Shown piece after piece: positions 6,314 through 13,684 of a stretch of 14,580 nt of DNA (position 1 is the stretch's first letter; the number at the start of each line of letters is the position of its first letter). The notes beneath the pieces were generated by a model. The model ran no database searches. It was not told where the DNA came from and saw only the letters and a list, made by a program, of their open reading frames with translations. The translations under genes were made by a program, and so were the position numbers. This DNA comes from CAZHMN01 sp964533705 (GTDB lineage Bacteria; Electryoneota; B3-LCP). The stretch lies in NCBI GenBank assembly GCA_964533705.1, contig CAZHMN010000076.1, positions 1-14,580 on the forward strand, read 5' to 3'.

Positions 6314-7321
6314 TTGCAGACTCCACGCCGCATACTGTTAATACAACTGCGCGCCATCGGCGACGTCATCTTAACCACCCCGGCGCTGCGAGTCCTCAAG
6401 AGGCATTTCCCGGACGCGGACATTGATTTCATCACCACCCCGGCTCCCGCGGAAATTTTAGCGGGGAATCCGAACCTGCATGAGATTATCCTGTACCCCT
6501 ATCGAGCGAACGACTTCGCGGGATTGTTAAAGTTCTGCGTTAAGTTATATAGAAATAAATATGATATAAGTGTAGATTACTTGGGTACAACCGCCACCGC
6601 TGTGATGAGTCTGGCCAGCAGAGCGCCGCGGCGAGTCGGTTACCGACTCCGATTTCGACGCTGCTTCTATACCCACCACGAGCAAAATTATCGGGGCGAC
6701 GTTTACAACGCGCTGACCAAGTTTTCCCTGTTGAAACCTCTGGGTATATCAGAAGAAGAAACGGATACCGAAATCTTCGTTACCCCGGAAGCTGCTGAAT
6801 GGGCGGATCAATTATTTGACTTGATGGGTTGGAAGGACGAAGAGGTTATCGCCCTATCACCGGCTGCCAAGAGGCAGGCCCGGCAGTGGTTGCCCGAGCG
6901 ATTCGCCGAGGTAGCGCGCTGGCTGATGAGTCGGGGGCATAGGATCGTCCTTACCTGGGGGCCGGGAGAACGGGATTACGTCGCAGGAGTAGCCCGTCTG
7001 ATCGGTTCGCCGGATCTGCTCTTTCCGCAGACGACTCTAATGCAGCTGGCGGCGCTGCTGCAGCGCTGCCGACTGCTGGTCTGCAATTGCGGGGGTACCA
7101 AGCACGTCGCCGTGGCGGTGGGAACGCCCACCCTGACGATTCACGGCCCCACCGATCCCCGCGTCTGGACGCCTCAAGGCGATGCCCGCCACGCCTACGT
7201 TCGCGCCGAGCTGGATTGTCTGGATTGCGGCAAGCGGGAATGCGAACCGTTGAAGTGCATGGCCGCGGTTTCGGCAGAACAGGTCATTCAAAAGATTCTG
7301 GAAATGGGAGTGCTTTTTTAA
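6314..7321 (+). CDS. Glycosyltransferase family 9, second copy, with altered donor motif
   Basis: A 335-residue GT-B enzyme related to heptosyltransferases. The start QLRAIGDVILTTPALRVLK (11-29) is the canonical acceptor-side motif. The C-terminal signature reads CNCGGTKHVAVAVGTPTLT (257-275), where most relatives have an N-D/S-S/G-G-P-x-H pattern; a cysteine (C259) stands where aspartate or serine is usual, while the histidine H264 is kept. Four cysteines follow (C302, C305, C310, C315). I see no ATG near the correct start, so TTG 6314, 13 nt after the previous stop, is used; it has no clear Shine-Dalgarno site. The pattern GG-x-KH resembles a GT9 subgroup distant from WaaC/WaaF. A role in core or O-chain synthesis is inferred from neighbours. 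Confidence 0.85.
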   Translation: MQTPRRILLIQLRAIGDVILTTPALRVLKRHFPDADIDFITTPAPAEILAGNPNLHEIILYPYRANDFAGLLKFCVKLYRNKYDISVDYLGTTATAVMSLASRAPRRVGYRLRFRRCFYTHHEQNYRGDVYNALTKFSLLKPLGISEEETDTEIFVTPEAAEWADQLFDLMGWKDEEVIALSPAAKRQARQWLPERFAEVARWLMSRGHRIVLTWGPGERDYVAGVARLIGSPDLLFPQTTLMQLAALLQRCRLLVCNCGGTKHVAVAVGTPTLTIHGPTDPRVWTPQGDARHAYVRAELDCLDCGKRECEPLKCMAAVSAEQVIQKILEMGVLF

Positions 7322-7334
7322 TGTACTGCATTTC

Positions 7335-8450
7335 ATGAAGATTCTGATATCGGCAAACGTCATCTGGTGGAACGCTTCGGCGTATTATGCCGTTACCACG
7401 GCCCAGGCGCTGGCCCGCCGGGGGCACGACGTGACCGTGCTGGCGCACCGTTCTACCCCGGCTTTTGAAAAGGCGAACCATCTGGGACTAAAGGTTATCG
7501 GCGATTTCAACCTGTTCTGTAAGAACCCGATTTCATTCTTGCAGAATCTTAACTCCCTGACCAATTTGTTGAAAACGAAAAACTTTGACGTTATCAATCC
7601 CCATCGCCCCGATGATCATTTCTATCTGGCGCTCGCCAATCGTGCCACGGCTAAACGCGCCAAATTCGTCCGCACCGTCAGCGACGTGCGGGCACCTAAA
7701 GCCAACATTTTCAATAAAGTATTGCACGAAAAGTGGACGAATGGCCTGATCTACTGCGCCCGCGTTTGCCGGGATTGCTATCATGAGAAATTTCAACTGG
7801 ATCACCTGAGAGAGAAGGTCATTTACAGCGGTCTTGACGTTGAAAACTACACCTGCGGCGATTGGACGGTGGACAATCGCTTTCTGCGTTTGCCGTCCCC
7901 TCGTATCGGCATCGTAGCCCGGTTGTCACCCAATAAAGGGCACCGTACGCTGATTGAGGCGGCTCCCACCGTACTGAAGGCAGTGAATACCGCCTCATTT
8001 CTGGTCGTGGGCAAGGAAGAGGAGATTTCCATCGCTGAGCTCGAAGATTATGCCGGCCGACTGGGCGTGAAGGATGCCTTTACCTTCACCGGTTTTTTAG
8101 ATGATCCTCGTCCGGCCATTGCCGCCTGCAACGTCGGAGTGGTAGCTTCCTTGGATTCGGAGGTCATCTCCCGCGCCGCGCAGGAGTTTTTCACCTTCGG
8201 CGTGCCCGTCGTCGCCTCCCGTTTGAACGTGCTGCCTGAAATGATAGACCACGGCGTCAACGGACTGCTGGTCAATCCGGGAAGTTCGGAAGATCTGGCT
8301 GAGGCGATACTGGATCTGCTCAGGTCGCAGCGGAGGCGTCAGCAGATGGCCGAAGGCGCCATTGCGTCGGTAAAAGAGCGCTTTAACCTGGAAACCCTCG
8401 GCCGGGAATCGGAAGCGTTTTTTCAGGCTGTTTTAGAGAGCGAAGGCTGA
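7335..8450 (+). CDS. Glycosyltransferase family 4, first of four
   Basis: A 371-residue retaining GT-B glycosyltransferase. Its C-terminal half is well conserved: GIVARLSPNKGH (192-203) supplies the phosphate-binding arginine R196 and lysine K201, and the E-x7-E motif is E276-VISRAAQ-E284, followed by FGVPVVAS and PEMIDHGVNGLLV. The N-terminal acceptor half, from MKILISANVIWWNAS, is less typical and lacks the common GG-x-E loop. A cysteine cluster C141, C145, C148 lies in YCARVCRDC. The ATG at 7335 is 13 nt after the previous stop with no strong ribosome site close by. Donor and acceptor sugars cannot be assigned. Confidence 0.88.
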   Translation: MKILISANVIWWNASAYYAVTTAQALARRGHDVTVLAHRSTPAFEKANHLGLKVIGDFNLFCKNPISFLQNLNSLTNLLKTKNFDVINPHRPDDHFYLALANRATAKRAKFVRTVSDVRAPKANIFNKVLHEKWTNGLIYCARVCRDCYHEKFQLDHLREKVIYSGLDVENYTCGDWTVDNRFLRLPSPRIGIVARLSPNKGHRTLIEAAPTVLKAVNTASFLVVGKEEEISIAELEDYAGRLGVKDAFTFTGFLDDPRPAIAACNVGVVASLDSEVISRAAQEFFTFGVPVVASRLNVLPEMIDHGVNGLLVNPGSSEDLAEAILDLLRSQRRRQQMAEGAIASVKERFNLETLGRESEAFFQAVLESEG

Positions 8451-8452
8451 CT
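8442..8452 (+). promoter_or_regulatory. Shine-Dalgarno site supporting a TTG start at 8453
   Basis: GAAGG at 8442-8446 lies 6 nt before TTG 8453, inside the end of the previous gene. There is no ATG at the natural N-terminus, so this supports a true TTG start. Confidence 0.6.
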
Positions 8453-9565
8453 TTGAACGTTCTTGAAGTATGCTTCTCACCTTCATTGGGGGGATTGGAG
8501 CTGTATTGCCTGAAGACCGCTCGGCAGCTTATGCAGCGCGGGCACAAGGTCCTGGTCTGGCTGGCCGAAGGTTCCCGTATGCTCGGCCATCCGCTGGTCG
8601 AAGAATTGGATGTGCAGGTATTTCCCGAACCGGGCTATTTGAATCCCCTTTTCTGGCGAAAAGCAAAGAATATCCTTCGGTCAAACGCCATCGAAGTCGT
8701 CCACCTGCATCGGGGCAGGGATCTGGCCTCCTTTGCTTGGTTCAAAAAGATCCCCAGGGTACTGACCCTGCAGATTGAATCAACCTATCCCAAGAGGGAT
8801 CTCTATCACCGCTTTGTCTATTCCAGAGTGGATCGGGTTCTGACCATCACCGAACGCATGCGGGAATTGGCACTGCAGGCTTTGCCGGTCAAACCGGAAC
8901 AGGTCTTCTGTCTGCATTACGGAGTTGATGCGGATGGATTGCGGGAACGAAGCGGCGATCCAGCCGCTTTCCGCAGAGAATATGGTATTCCGGAGAATGC
9001 TCTGTTAATCGGTCTGGTCGGACGCCTGGAATCCTCCAAGGGGCAGGACCTATTGCTCGAAGCCTTCGCCAAAATCTACGCTGAGTTTCCCGAAGTCCAC
9101 GTCCTGCTGGCCGGCGAGCCTCCCCCGGAAGCCGGGGATTATGATCGCAGGCTACGGGATTTAGCTCAAAAACTGAATATTTTCGACCGAGTTCATTTCG
9201 TAGGCTTTCAAGTGAATACGCCGCCAGTCTACGCAGCCCTGGATGTTTGCGTGTTGGCCTCCCGAAAAGAATCCTTCGGTCTGGTCCTGCTGGAAGCTAT
9301 GGCCATGGGAGTTCCCCTGATCGCTACTGCAGCGGGAGGCGTCCCGGAGATTGTAAAAAATGGGGAGAACGGCTTGTTGATACCGCCTGAAGAACCTGAT
9401 GCGCTGGCGCGTGCGTTAAAGAGGTTAATAGACGAGCCCGATCTCCGCAATAAGCTATCGAAGGGAGGGCAAAACGCTGTCGCCGGAAAATTCAGCCTTG
9501 ATAAGCATCTCGAAGCCCTGGAGGGGCATTTCAATGAAGTTATTCAGGCCAGGAGGCGGATATGA
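8453..9565 (+). CDS. Glycosyltransferase family 4, second of four
   Basis: A 370-residue retaining GT-B enzyme with all usual GT4 marks. The acceptor-side loop SLGGLELY (11-18) carries the glycine pair after strand 1. GLVGRLESSKGQ (187-198) has the phosphate-binding R191 and K196. The E-x7-E motif is E273-SFGLVLL-E281, then MGVPLIATAAGGVPEIVKNG completes the donor site. It starts with TTG at 8453, 2 nt after the previous stop and behind a GAAGG ribosome site. The end overlaps the next gene in an ATGA junction. The donor sugar is unknown. Confidence 0.9.
   Translation: MNVLEVCFSPSLGGLELYCLKTARQLMQRGHKVLVWLAEGSRMLGHPLVEELDVQVFPEPGYLNPLFWRKAKNILRSNAIEVVHLHRGRDLASFAWFKKIPRVLTLQIESTYPKRDLYHRFVYSRVDRVLTITERMRELALQALPVKPEQVFCLHYGVDADGLRERSGDPAAFRREYGIPENALLIGLVGRLESSKGQDLLLEAFAKIYAEFPEVHVLLAGEPPPEAGDYDRRLRDLAQKLNIFDRVHFVGFQVNTPPVYAALDVCVLASRKESFGLVLLEAMAMGVPLIATAAGGVPEIVKNGENGLLIPPEEPDALARALKRLIDEPDLRNKLSKGGQNAVAGKFSLDKHLEALEGHFNEVIQARRRI
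9551..9561 (+). promoter_or_regulatory. Strong Shine-Dalgarno site before the GT2 gene
   Basis: AGGAGG at 9551-9556 lies 5 nt before ATG 9562, which itself forms an ATGA stop/start overlap with the previous gene. It fixes the start and shows that this organism uses a standard anti-Shine-Dalgarno sequence. Confidence 0.75.
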
Positions 9566-10335
9566 CCTTATCCGTCTGTATGATCGCGCACAATGAAGAG
9601 GACAAACTTCCCGCCGCCCTGGAGAGTGTCCGCTTCGCCGACCAGGTGATCGTGGCGGATTGTGAGAGCAGCGATCTCACCGCAGTTATCGCCAGGGATC
9701 AAGGCGCCTGCGTATTTCAACGCCCCAATCTGGTTAATTTAAATGTGAATAAGAATTTTACTTTCGACCAGGCCACGGGGGATTTCATCCTCTGTCTCGA
9801 TGCGGATGAGGTGGTTCCTCAAGATACGGCTGATGAAATCAGAGAAATCCTGGAGAACGATCCGCTCGAATCGGGGTTTTTCCTGCCTCGCCGCAACTAT
9901 TGGATGGGAGTGTGGCTCAGGCACGGAGGGCATTACCCGGACTGGCAATTGCGCCTCTTCCGGCGTGGGAAAGGCCGCTTTCCCGAAAGACATATCCACG
10001 AACGCTTGCAGATCGAGGGCAGCGTGGGGCGTTTGCACCATCCCCTCGATCATTTCCCCTATGAAACTCGCGAAGAATGCCTCCGCAAGCTGGAATTTTA
10101 CTCGTCGTTCGAGGCGAAACATCTGTACCAGAGCGGCGTTCGTCCTTCGCCCATCCGCGCGTTTTGGTATTTATACTGGATACCTTGCCAGAGGTATTTA
10201 AGACGTTATCTTCTGAAAAGAGGATTTTTGGACGGTGCTCCCGGCCGAGAAGCGATCGAGATGGATATGCAAAACTTCCGTCTGCGCTACTATAAGCTGA
10301 AAGAGCTGGCGAGTCGGGACTTCGAATCACAATAA
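9562..10335 (+). CDS. Glycosyltransferase family 2, WaaE/KdtX-like
   Basis: A 257-residue inverting GT-A glycosyltransferase. SVCMIAHNEEDKLPAALES (4-22) is the nucleotide-binding start, VADCESSDLT (31-40) holds the conserved acidic/serine turn, and CLDADE (78-83) supplies the metal-binding D80-x-D82. YPDWQLRLFRR (125-135) and H144-I-H146-E147 match the LPS core beta-1,4-glucosyltransferase (WaaE/KdtX) group, as does the basic C-terminal segment with YLLKRGFLDG (216-225), probably membrane-associated. It likely adds a hexose to the inner core or a repeat unit at the cytoplasmic membrane face. Start overlaps the previous stop (ATGA) and its own stop overlaps the next start (TAATG), which points to tight translational coupling. 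Confidence 0.88.
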   Translation: MTLSVCMIAHNEEDKLPAALESVRFADQVIVADCESSDLTAVIARDQGACVFQRPNLVNLNVNKNFTFDQATGDFILCLDADEVVPQDTADEIREILENDPLESGFFLPRRNYWMGVWLRHGGHYPDWQLRLFRRGKGRFPERHIHERLQIEGSVGRLHHPLDHFPYETREECLRKLEFYSSFEAKHLYQSGVRPSPIRAFWYLYWIPCQRYLRRYLLKRGFLDGAPGREAIEMDMQNFRLRYYKLKELASRDFESQ

Positions 10336-11372
10336 TGTCGAATTCACTAAAAGAAGCTCGTGAGAGTCCTACGACTTCCTTTGAACGGATTCTGCTCTGC
10401 CGGACCGATCACCTTGGCGACGTCATTTTGGCTCTACCCTGCGCGTTGCTGTTAAAACGTCTCTATCCCAAATGCCGCCTCAGTTTCCTAACTTCGTCCT
10501 ACACCGCCCCGGTAGTGCGCCTGCTGAGCTGTATTGACGAGGTTATCGAGATTGACAGGGCGGCCCGTTTGGCGGACGAGATTAAGAGCAGGCGTTTTGG
10601 TGCCGCCGTAGCCCTCTACCCGGAATTCAGGCTGGCGAAGGCGCTGCGACGGGCTAAGGTTCCACTTCGCATCGGAACCGCCTACCGCTGGTACTCCTTC
10701 CTGTTTAATGCACGACACAAGGAGCACCGCAAGCATAACCTGAAGCACGAATTGGAGTATAACTTATCGTTGACATTTTCGGCCTGTGGCGCCCGGGGAC
10801 GATGGCAGGATTATCTGCCTCCTGAAAACATTTTTCCGCTGGCTCTAAACCTCCCCGATGAATCGGTCAGAAGAGCCACTGTGCTGCTGGATGAATTGGA
10901 CAGAGGTTATGAAAAAATCATTGCTATACACCCCGGCGGAAGTGGATCAGCGCACCGCTGGCCGCTGGAATCCTTTTGTGAATTAGCGCGCAGGCTGGCA
11001 TTTAATTCGAAAATCGGCATTATAGTGACCGGTGTGGAAAAAGAATCGCACCTTTGCGAAGCGGTCAGCCGTGCAGCAGGTTCGAAAGCCCAAAATCTCT
11101 GCGGGAAGCTTTCCCTGCTGGAGTTGGCGGGAATTCTGAAAAAGGTCAATCTCCTGGTGGCGAACAGCACCGGCCCGCTGCATCTGGGTCGAGCTCTGGG
11201 AACGTCTGTGTTGGGGCTCTTTCCCTCGGATCCTGCTATGTCGCCGGTGCGCTGGGGGCCGTACAATCAGCCAGATAACGTTTTAATACCTCCCCCTGAG
11301 CAACCGATGTCTAATTTGACCGTGGAAACCGTCCTCAGCCGTGTGCAGGACTTGTTGGGAGGCCGGCCTTGA
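10335..11372 (+). CDS. Glycosyltransferase family 9, third copy
   Basis: A 345-residue GT-B enzyme of the heptosyltransferase family. CRTDHLGDVILALPCALLLK (22-41) is the acceptor-side motif with D25 and the conserved GD. IHPGGSGSAHRWP (198-210) and ANSTGPLHLGRALGT (276-290) form the donor-site signature, with NSTGPLHL in place of NDSGPMHL, a variant common in one subgroup. Unlike the other two GT9 proteins here it lacks the C-terminal four-cysteine cluster. About 15 residues before the first beta strand are extra, so a later start is possible, but ATG 10335 overlaps the previous stop by one base (TAATG). The stop overlaps the next gene's TTG start. Confidence 0.88.
   Translation: MSNSLKEARESPTTSFERILLCRTDHLGDVILALPCALLLKRLYPKCRLSFLTSSYTAPVVRLLSCIDEVIEIDRAARLADEIKSRRFGAAVALYPEFRLAKALRRAKVPLRIGTAYRWYSFLFNARHKEHRKHNLKHELEYNLSLTFSACGARGRWQDYLPPENIFPLALNLPDESVRRATVLLDELDRGYEKIIAIHPGGSGSAHRWPLESFCELARRLAFNSKIGIIVTGVEKESHLCEAVSRAAGSKAQNLCGKLSLLELAGILKKVNLLVANSTGPLHLGRALGTSVLGLFPSDPAMSPVRWGPYNQPDNVLIPPPEQPMSNLTVETVLSRVQDLLGGRP
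11357..11368 (+). promoter_or_regulatory. Shine-Dalgarno site supporting a TTG start at 11369
   Basis: GGGAGG at 11357-11362 lies 6 nt before TTG 11369, and the TTGA overlaps the previous gene's TGA stop. The strong site compensates for the weak start codon. Confidence 0.7.
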
Positions 11373-12475
11373 GGATCTGTTTGGACGCCAGAAAGCTCTG
11401 GGATTCCGGAGTGGGGACCTATATTCGCGGTCTCCTGGATGGACTTCACGATATTAACGCTGAGATCGAATGGGATTTTATCGTCAGGCCGGGTGATGAG
11501 AATTATGCACGTTTCTCGCAATTGAAAAACAGACTGCATACCTCGAAAGCCCGTGAGTATTCTCTCTCCGAACTTTTCAGCATTTCGAAGATTGCCAATC
11601 GAACCTCCACCGATTTTTTTCACGCACCCCACTACGTTGTGCCCTTGAACCTGAAATTGCCCTTTGTGGTAACGATACACGACCTCATCCACCTGCGGTT
11701 TCCCCAATATTTCTCAGCGCACAAGCGAGCCTATGCCCGCTGGATGTTCAGGCGTGTTTGTAAAGATGCCAGGAGAATTCTTACCGTTTCGCAGTGCACC
11801 AAGAGGGATCTGATAAGTGAGTTTGGAACTCCCGAAGAAAAAATCTCCGTTTGTTATGTCGGCGTTAGTAGAAGCTATTCTGTGCCGGTCTATGAAGAGG
11901 AAATCAGTCAATTCATCGGGGAATACAGTTTGCCGAAGGATTATCTCCTCTTCATCGGGAACTTAAAACCCCATAAGAACGTATCCGGCTTGATCGAAGC
12001 GTGGGCCAAATTACCGGATTCGGTTCGACCGGTTCTGCTGATCGTCGGGGAAGGCAAGAAGTATCGTCTATCCCTGGAGCGGCGGATTCAAAGCCTCGGC
12101 AGAGCCAAAGAGGTTTTTTTCACTGGAAGTCTGCCTGAAGATTCTATGCGTCCACTATACCGGTGTGCCACTGCTTGCGTGCAGCCTTCCTGGTACGAAG
12201 GATTCGGCTCGCCCCCCTTAGAGGCAATGGCCTCGGGAATCCCCGTGGCCGTATCCAATCGGGGATCTCTTCCGGAAATCGCATCTGATGCCGCCCTGGT
12301 CTTCGATCCCGGCGATGCCGAGTCGTTCAGACATGCTCTGGAAAAAATATTGACGGATCAGGATCTAAGAAGGTCGTTAATGGAGAAAGGACTTCGCAGG
12401 GCTCAGGAATTTACCTGGGAAAGGACGGCTCTAATGACTCTGCAAACATACCGTGAGATTATCCAAAAGGATTGA
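11369..12475 (+). CDS. Glycosyltransferase family 4, third of four (mannosyltransferase-like)
   Basis: A 368-residue retaining GT-B enzyme. RICLDARKLWDSGVGTYIRG (2-21) has the SGVGTY acceptor loop, and VTIHDLIHLRFPQYFS (101-116) is characteristic of O-antigen mannosyltransferases of the WbdB/MtfB type. FIGNLKPHKN (195-204) and E277-GFGSPPL-E285 (E-x7-E) form the donor site, followed by SGIPVAVSNRGSLPEIASDAA. It starts with TTG behind a GGGAGG site and overlaps the previous stop by 4 bp. Mannose or a related sugar is suggested by subfamily resemblance only. Confidence 0.9.
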   Translation: MRICLDARKLWDSGVGTYIRGLLDGLHDINAEIEWDFIVRPGDENYARFSQLKNRLHTSKAREYSLSELFSISKIANRTSTDFFHAPHYVVPLNLKLPFVVTIHDLIHLRFPQYFSAHKRAYARWMFRRVCKDARRILTVSQCTKRDLISEFGTPEEKISVCYVGVSRSYSVPVYEEEISQFIGEYSLPKDYLLFIGNLKPHKNVSGLIEAWAKLPDSVRPVLLIVGEGKKYRLSLERRIQSLGRAKEVFFTGSLPEDSMRPLYRCATACVQPSWYEGFGSPPLEAMASGIPVAVSNRGSLPEIASDAALVFDPGDAESFRHALEKILTDQDLRRSLMEKGLRRAQEFTWERTALMTLQTYREIIQKD

Positions 12476-12496
12476 CCTTTAAATTCGTTGGCGGAA

Positions 12497-13684
12497 ATGA
12501 AACGGAAGGAATTTAAAGTCGCGCTGGTCCACGACTGGTTAACCGGCATGCGCGGCGGCGAGAAGTGCCTCGAGGTGTTGTGCGCCTTCTTCCCCCGCGC
12601 GACGCTTTTCACCATTTTCCATCACTTAGGTGCCATGTCGCCCATTATCGAGAACATGGAAATACGCACTTCATGGATCGCCGATCTCCCCTTCGCCCAA
12701 AAGCATTTTCGCAACTATCTGCCTCTGTTTCCCGCCGCGGTAGAGAGCTTCAACCTATCGGATTACCAACTGATTATTTCCACCAGCCATTGCGTGGCCA
12801 AAGGTGTGATTCCAGCCCCGGACGCTTTGCACCTCAGCTACATTCATACCCCCATGCGCTATATCTGGGAAATGTACCCCCATTATCTCGGATCGTCGAA
12901 TAATCCTCTGAAGAGACTGGCAGGGCCCATTATCGCTTCGATGTTACGCACCTGGGACGTAGCCTCCTGCAATCGCGTGGATTATTTCATCGCTAATTCT
13001 CATAACGTCCGCCGCCGTATCCAGCGCCATTACCGCCGTGATGCGGAGGTGATTCATCCCCCGGTGGACACGGATCTTTTTCAGCCGACCTCTTCCCCGG
13101 GCGACTACTTTCTGATCGTGACCGCATTAGTCCCCTATAAGCAGGTCGGCCTTGCCATCGAAGCTTTCAATCGCCTCGGGGAACCTTTGTTGATCGTGGG
13201 CGACGGGCCGGAGAAGGGCAAGCTGATGCGCCTGGCCCGGCCTAACATAGAGTTTACCTCCTGGAAAAGCCCTGAAGAACTGCGGGATATATACAGCGGA
13301 TCGAAGGCCTTGATTTTTCCAGGCGAAGAGGATTTCGGTATCGTGCCCCTTGAAGCGCAAGCCTGCGGTCGGCCGGTGATCGCCTATGGGCGGGGAGGAG
13401 TACTGGAGACGGTAATACCGGTTGAGGGTCAAACTCAACCGGAGAAGGATGAGGGAGACCAGCCCACCGGGATTTTCTTCTATGAACCGACGCCCGAAGC
13501 CCTCATTGCTGCCGTCAAAAAGCTGGACAGCATTGAATTCGATCCGGATGCCATCCGCCGCCAGGCGCTTTCCTTTTCCAAGCCGATCTATAAGGGTAAG
13601 ATGGCAGATTTTATCAACGCCCGGCTCGAAGAGAAGTTCGGCCGGCGGGACGATCTGCCTCGCATAATATTAGACGATGAATAA
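12497..13684 (+). CDS. Glycosyltransferase family 4, fourth of four (WbaZ-like)
   Basis: From ATG 12497 this protein has 395 residues; a TTG at 12488 would add three. The start VALVHDWLTGMRGGEKCLEVL (about 8-28) and SYIHTPMRYIWEMYP (about 114-128) are the hallmarks of the WbaZ-like GT4 subgroup, which includes O-antigen mannosyltransferases. The donor site has ALVPYKQVGLAIEAFNRLG (about 210-228), GDGPEK and the E-x7-E motif E278-DFGIVPL-E286. Neither start has a clear ribosome site, so coupling to the upstream gene, which ends 21 nt earlier, is likely. Its end overlaps the next gene by 8 bp. Placement just before the initiating sugar-phosphate transferase fits a repeat-unit assembly enzyme. 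Confidence 0.9.
   Translation: MKRKEFKVALVHDWLTGMRGGEKCLEVLCAFFPRATLFTIFHHLGAMSPIIENMEIRTSWIADLPFAQKHFRNYLPLFPAAVESFNLSDYQLIISTSHCVAKGVIPAPDALHLSYIHTPMRYIWEMYPHYLGSSNNPLKRLAGPIIASMLRTWDVASCNRVDYFIANSHNVRRRIQRHYRRDAEVIHPPVDTDLFQPTSSPGDYFLIVTALVPYKQVGLAIEAFNRLGEPLLIVGDGPEKGKLMRLARPNIEFTSWKSPEELRDIYSGSKALIFPGEEDFGIVPLEAQACGRPVIAYGRGGVLETVIPVEGQTQPEKDEGDQPTGIFFYEPTPEALIAAVKKLDSIEFDPDAIRRQALSFSKPIYKGKMADFINARLEEKFGRRDDLPRIILDDE

Noticed and set aside
8470..8778. Second plus-strand frame within the second GT4 gene
   Set aside because: It lies entirely inside a gene with complete GT4 motifs and shows no domain of its own.
8868..8885. Sigma-54 promoter (TGGCAC ... TTTGC) inside the second GT4 gene
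   Set aside because: The spacing between GG and GC is 13 nt rather than 10, and it lies mid-gene.
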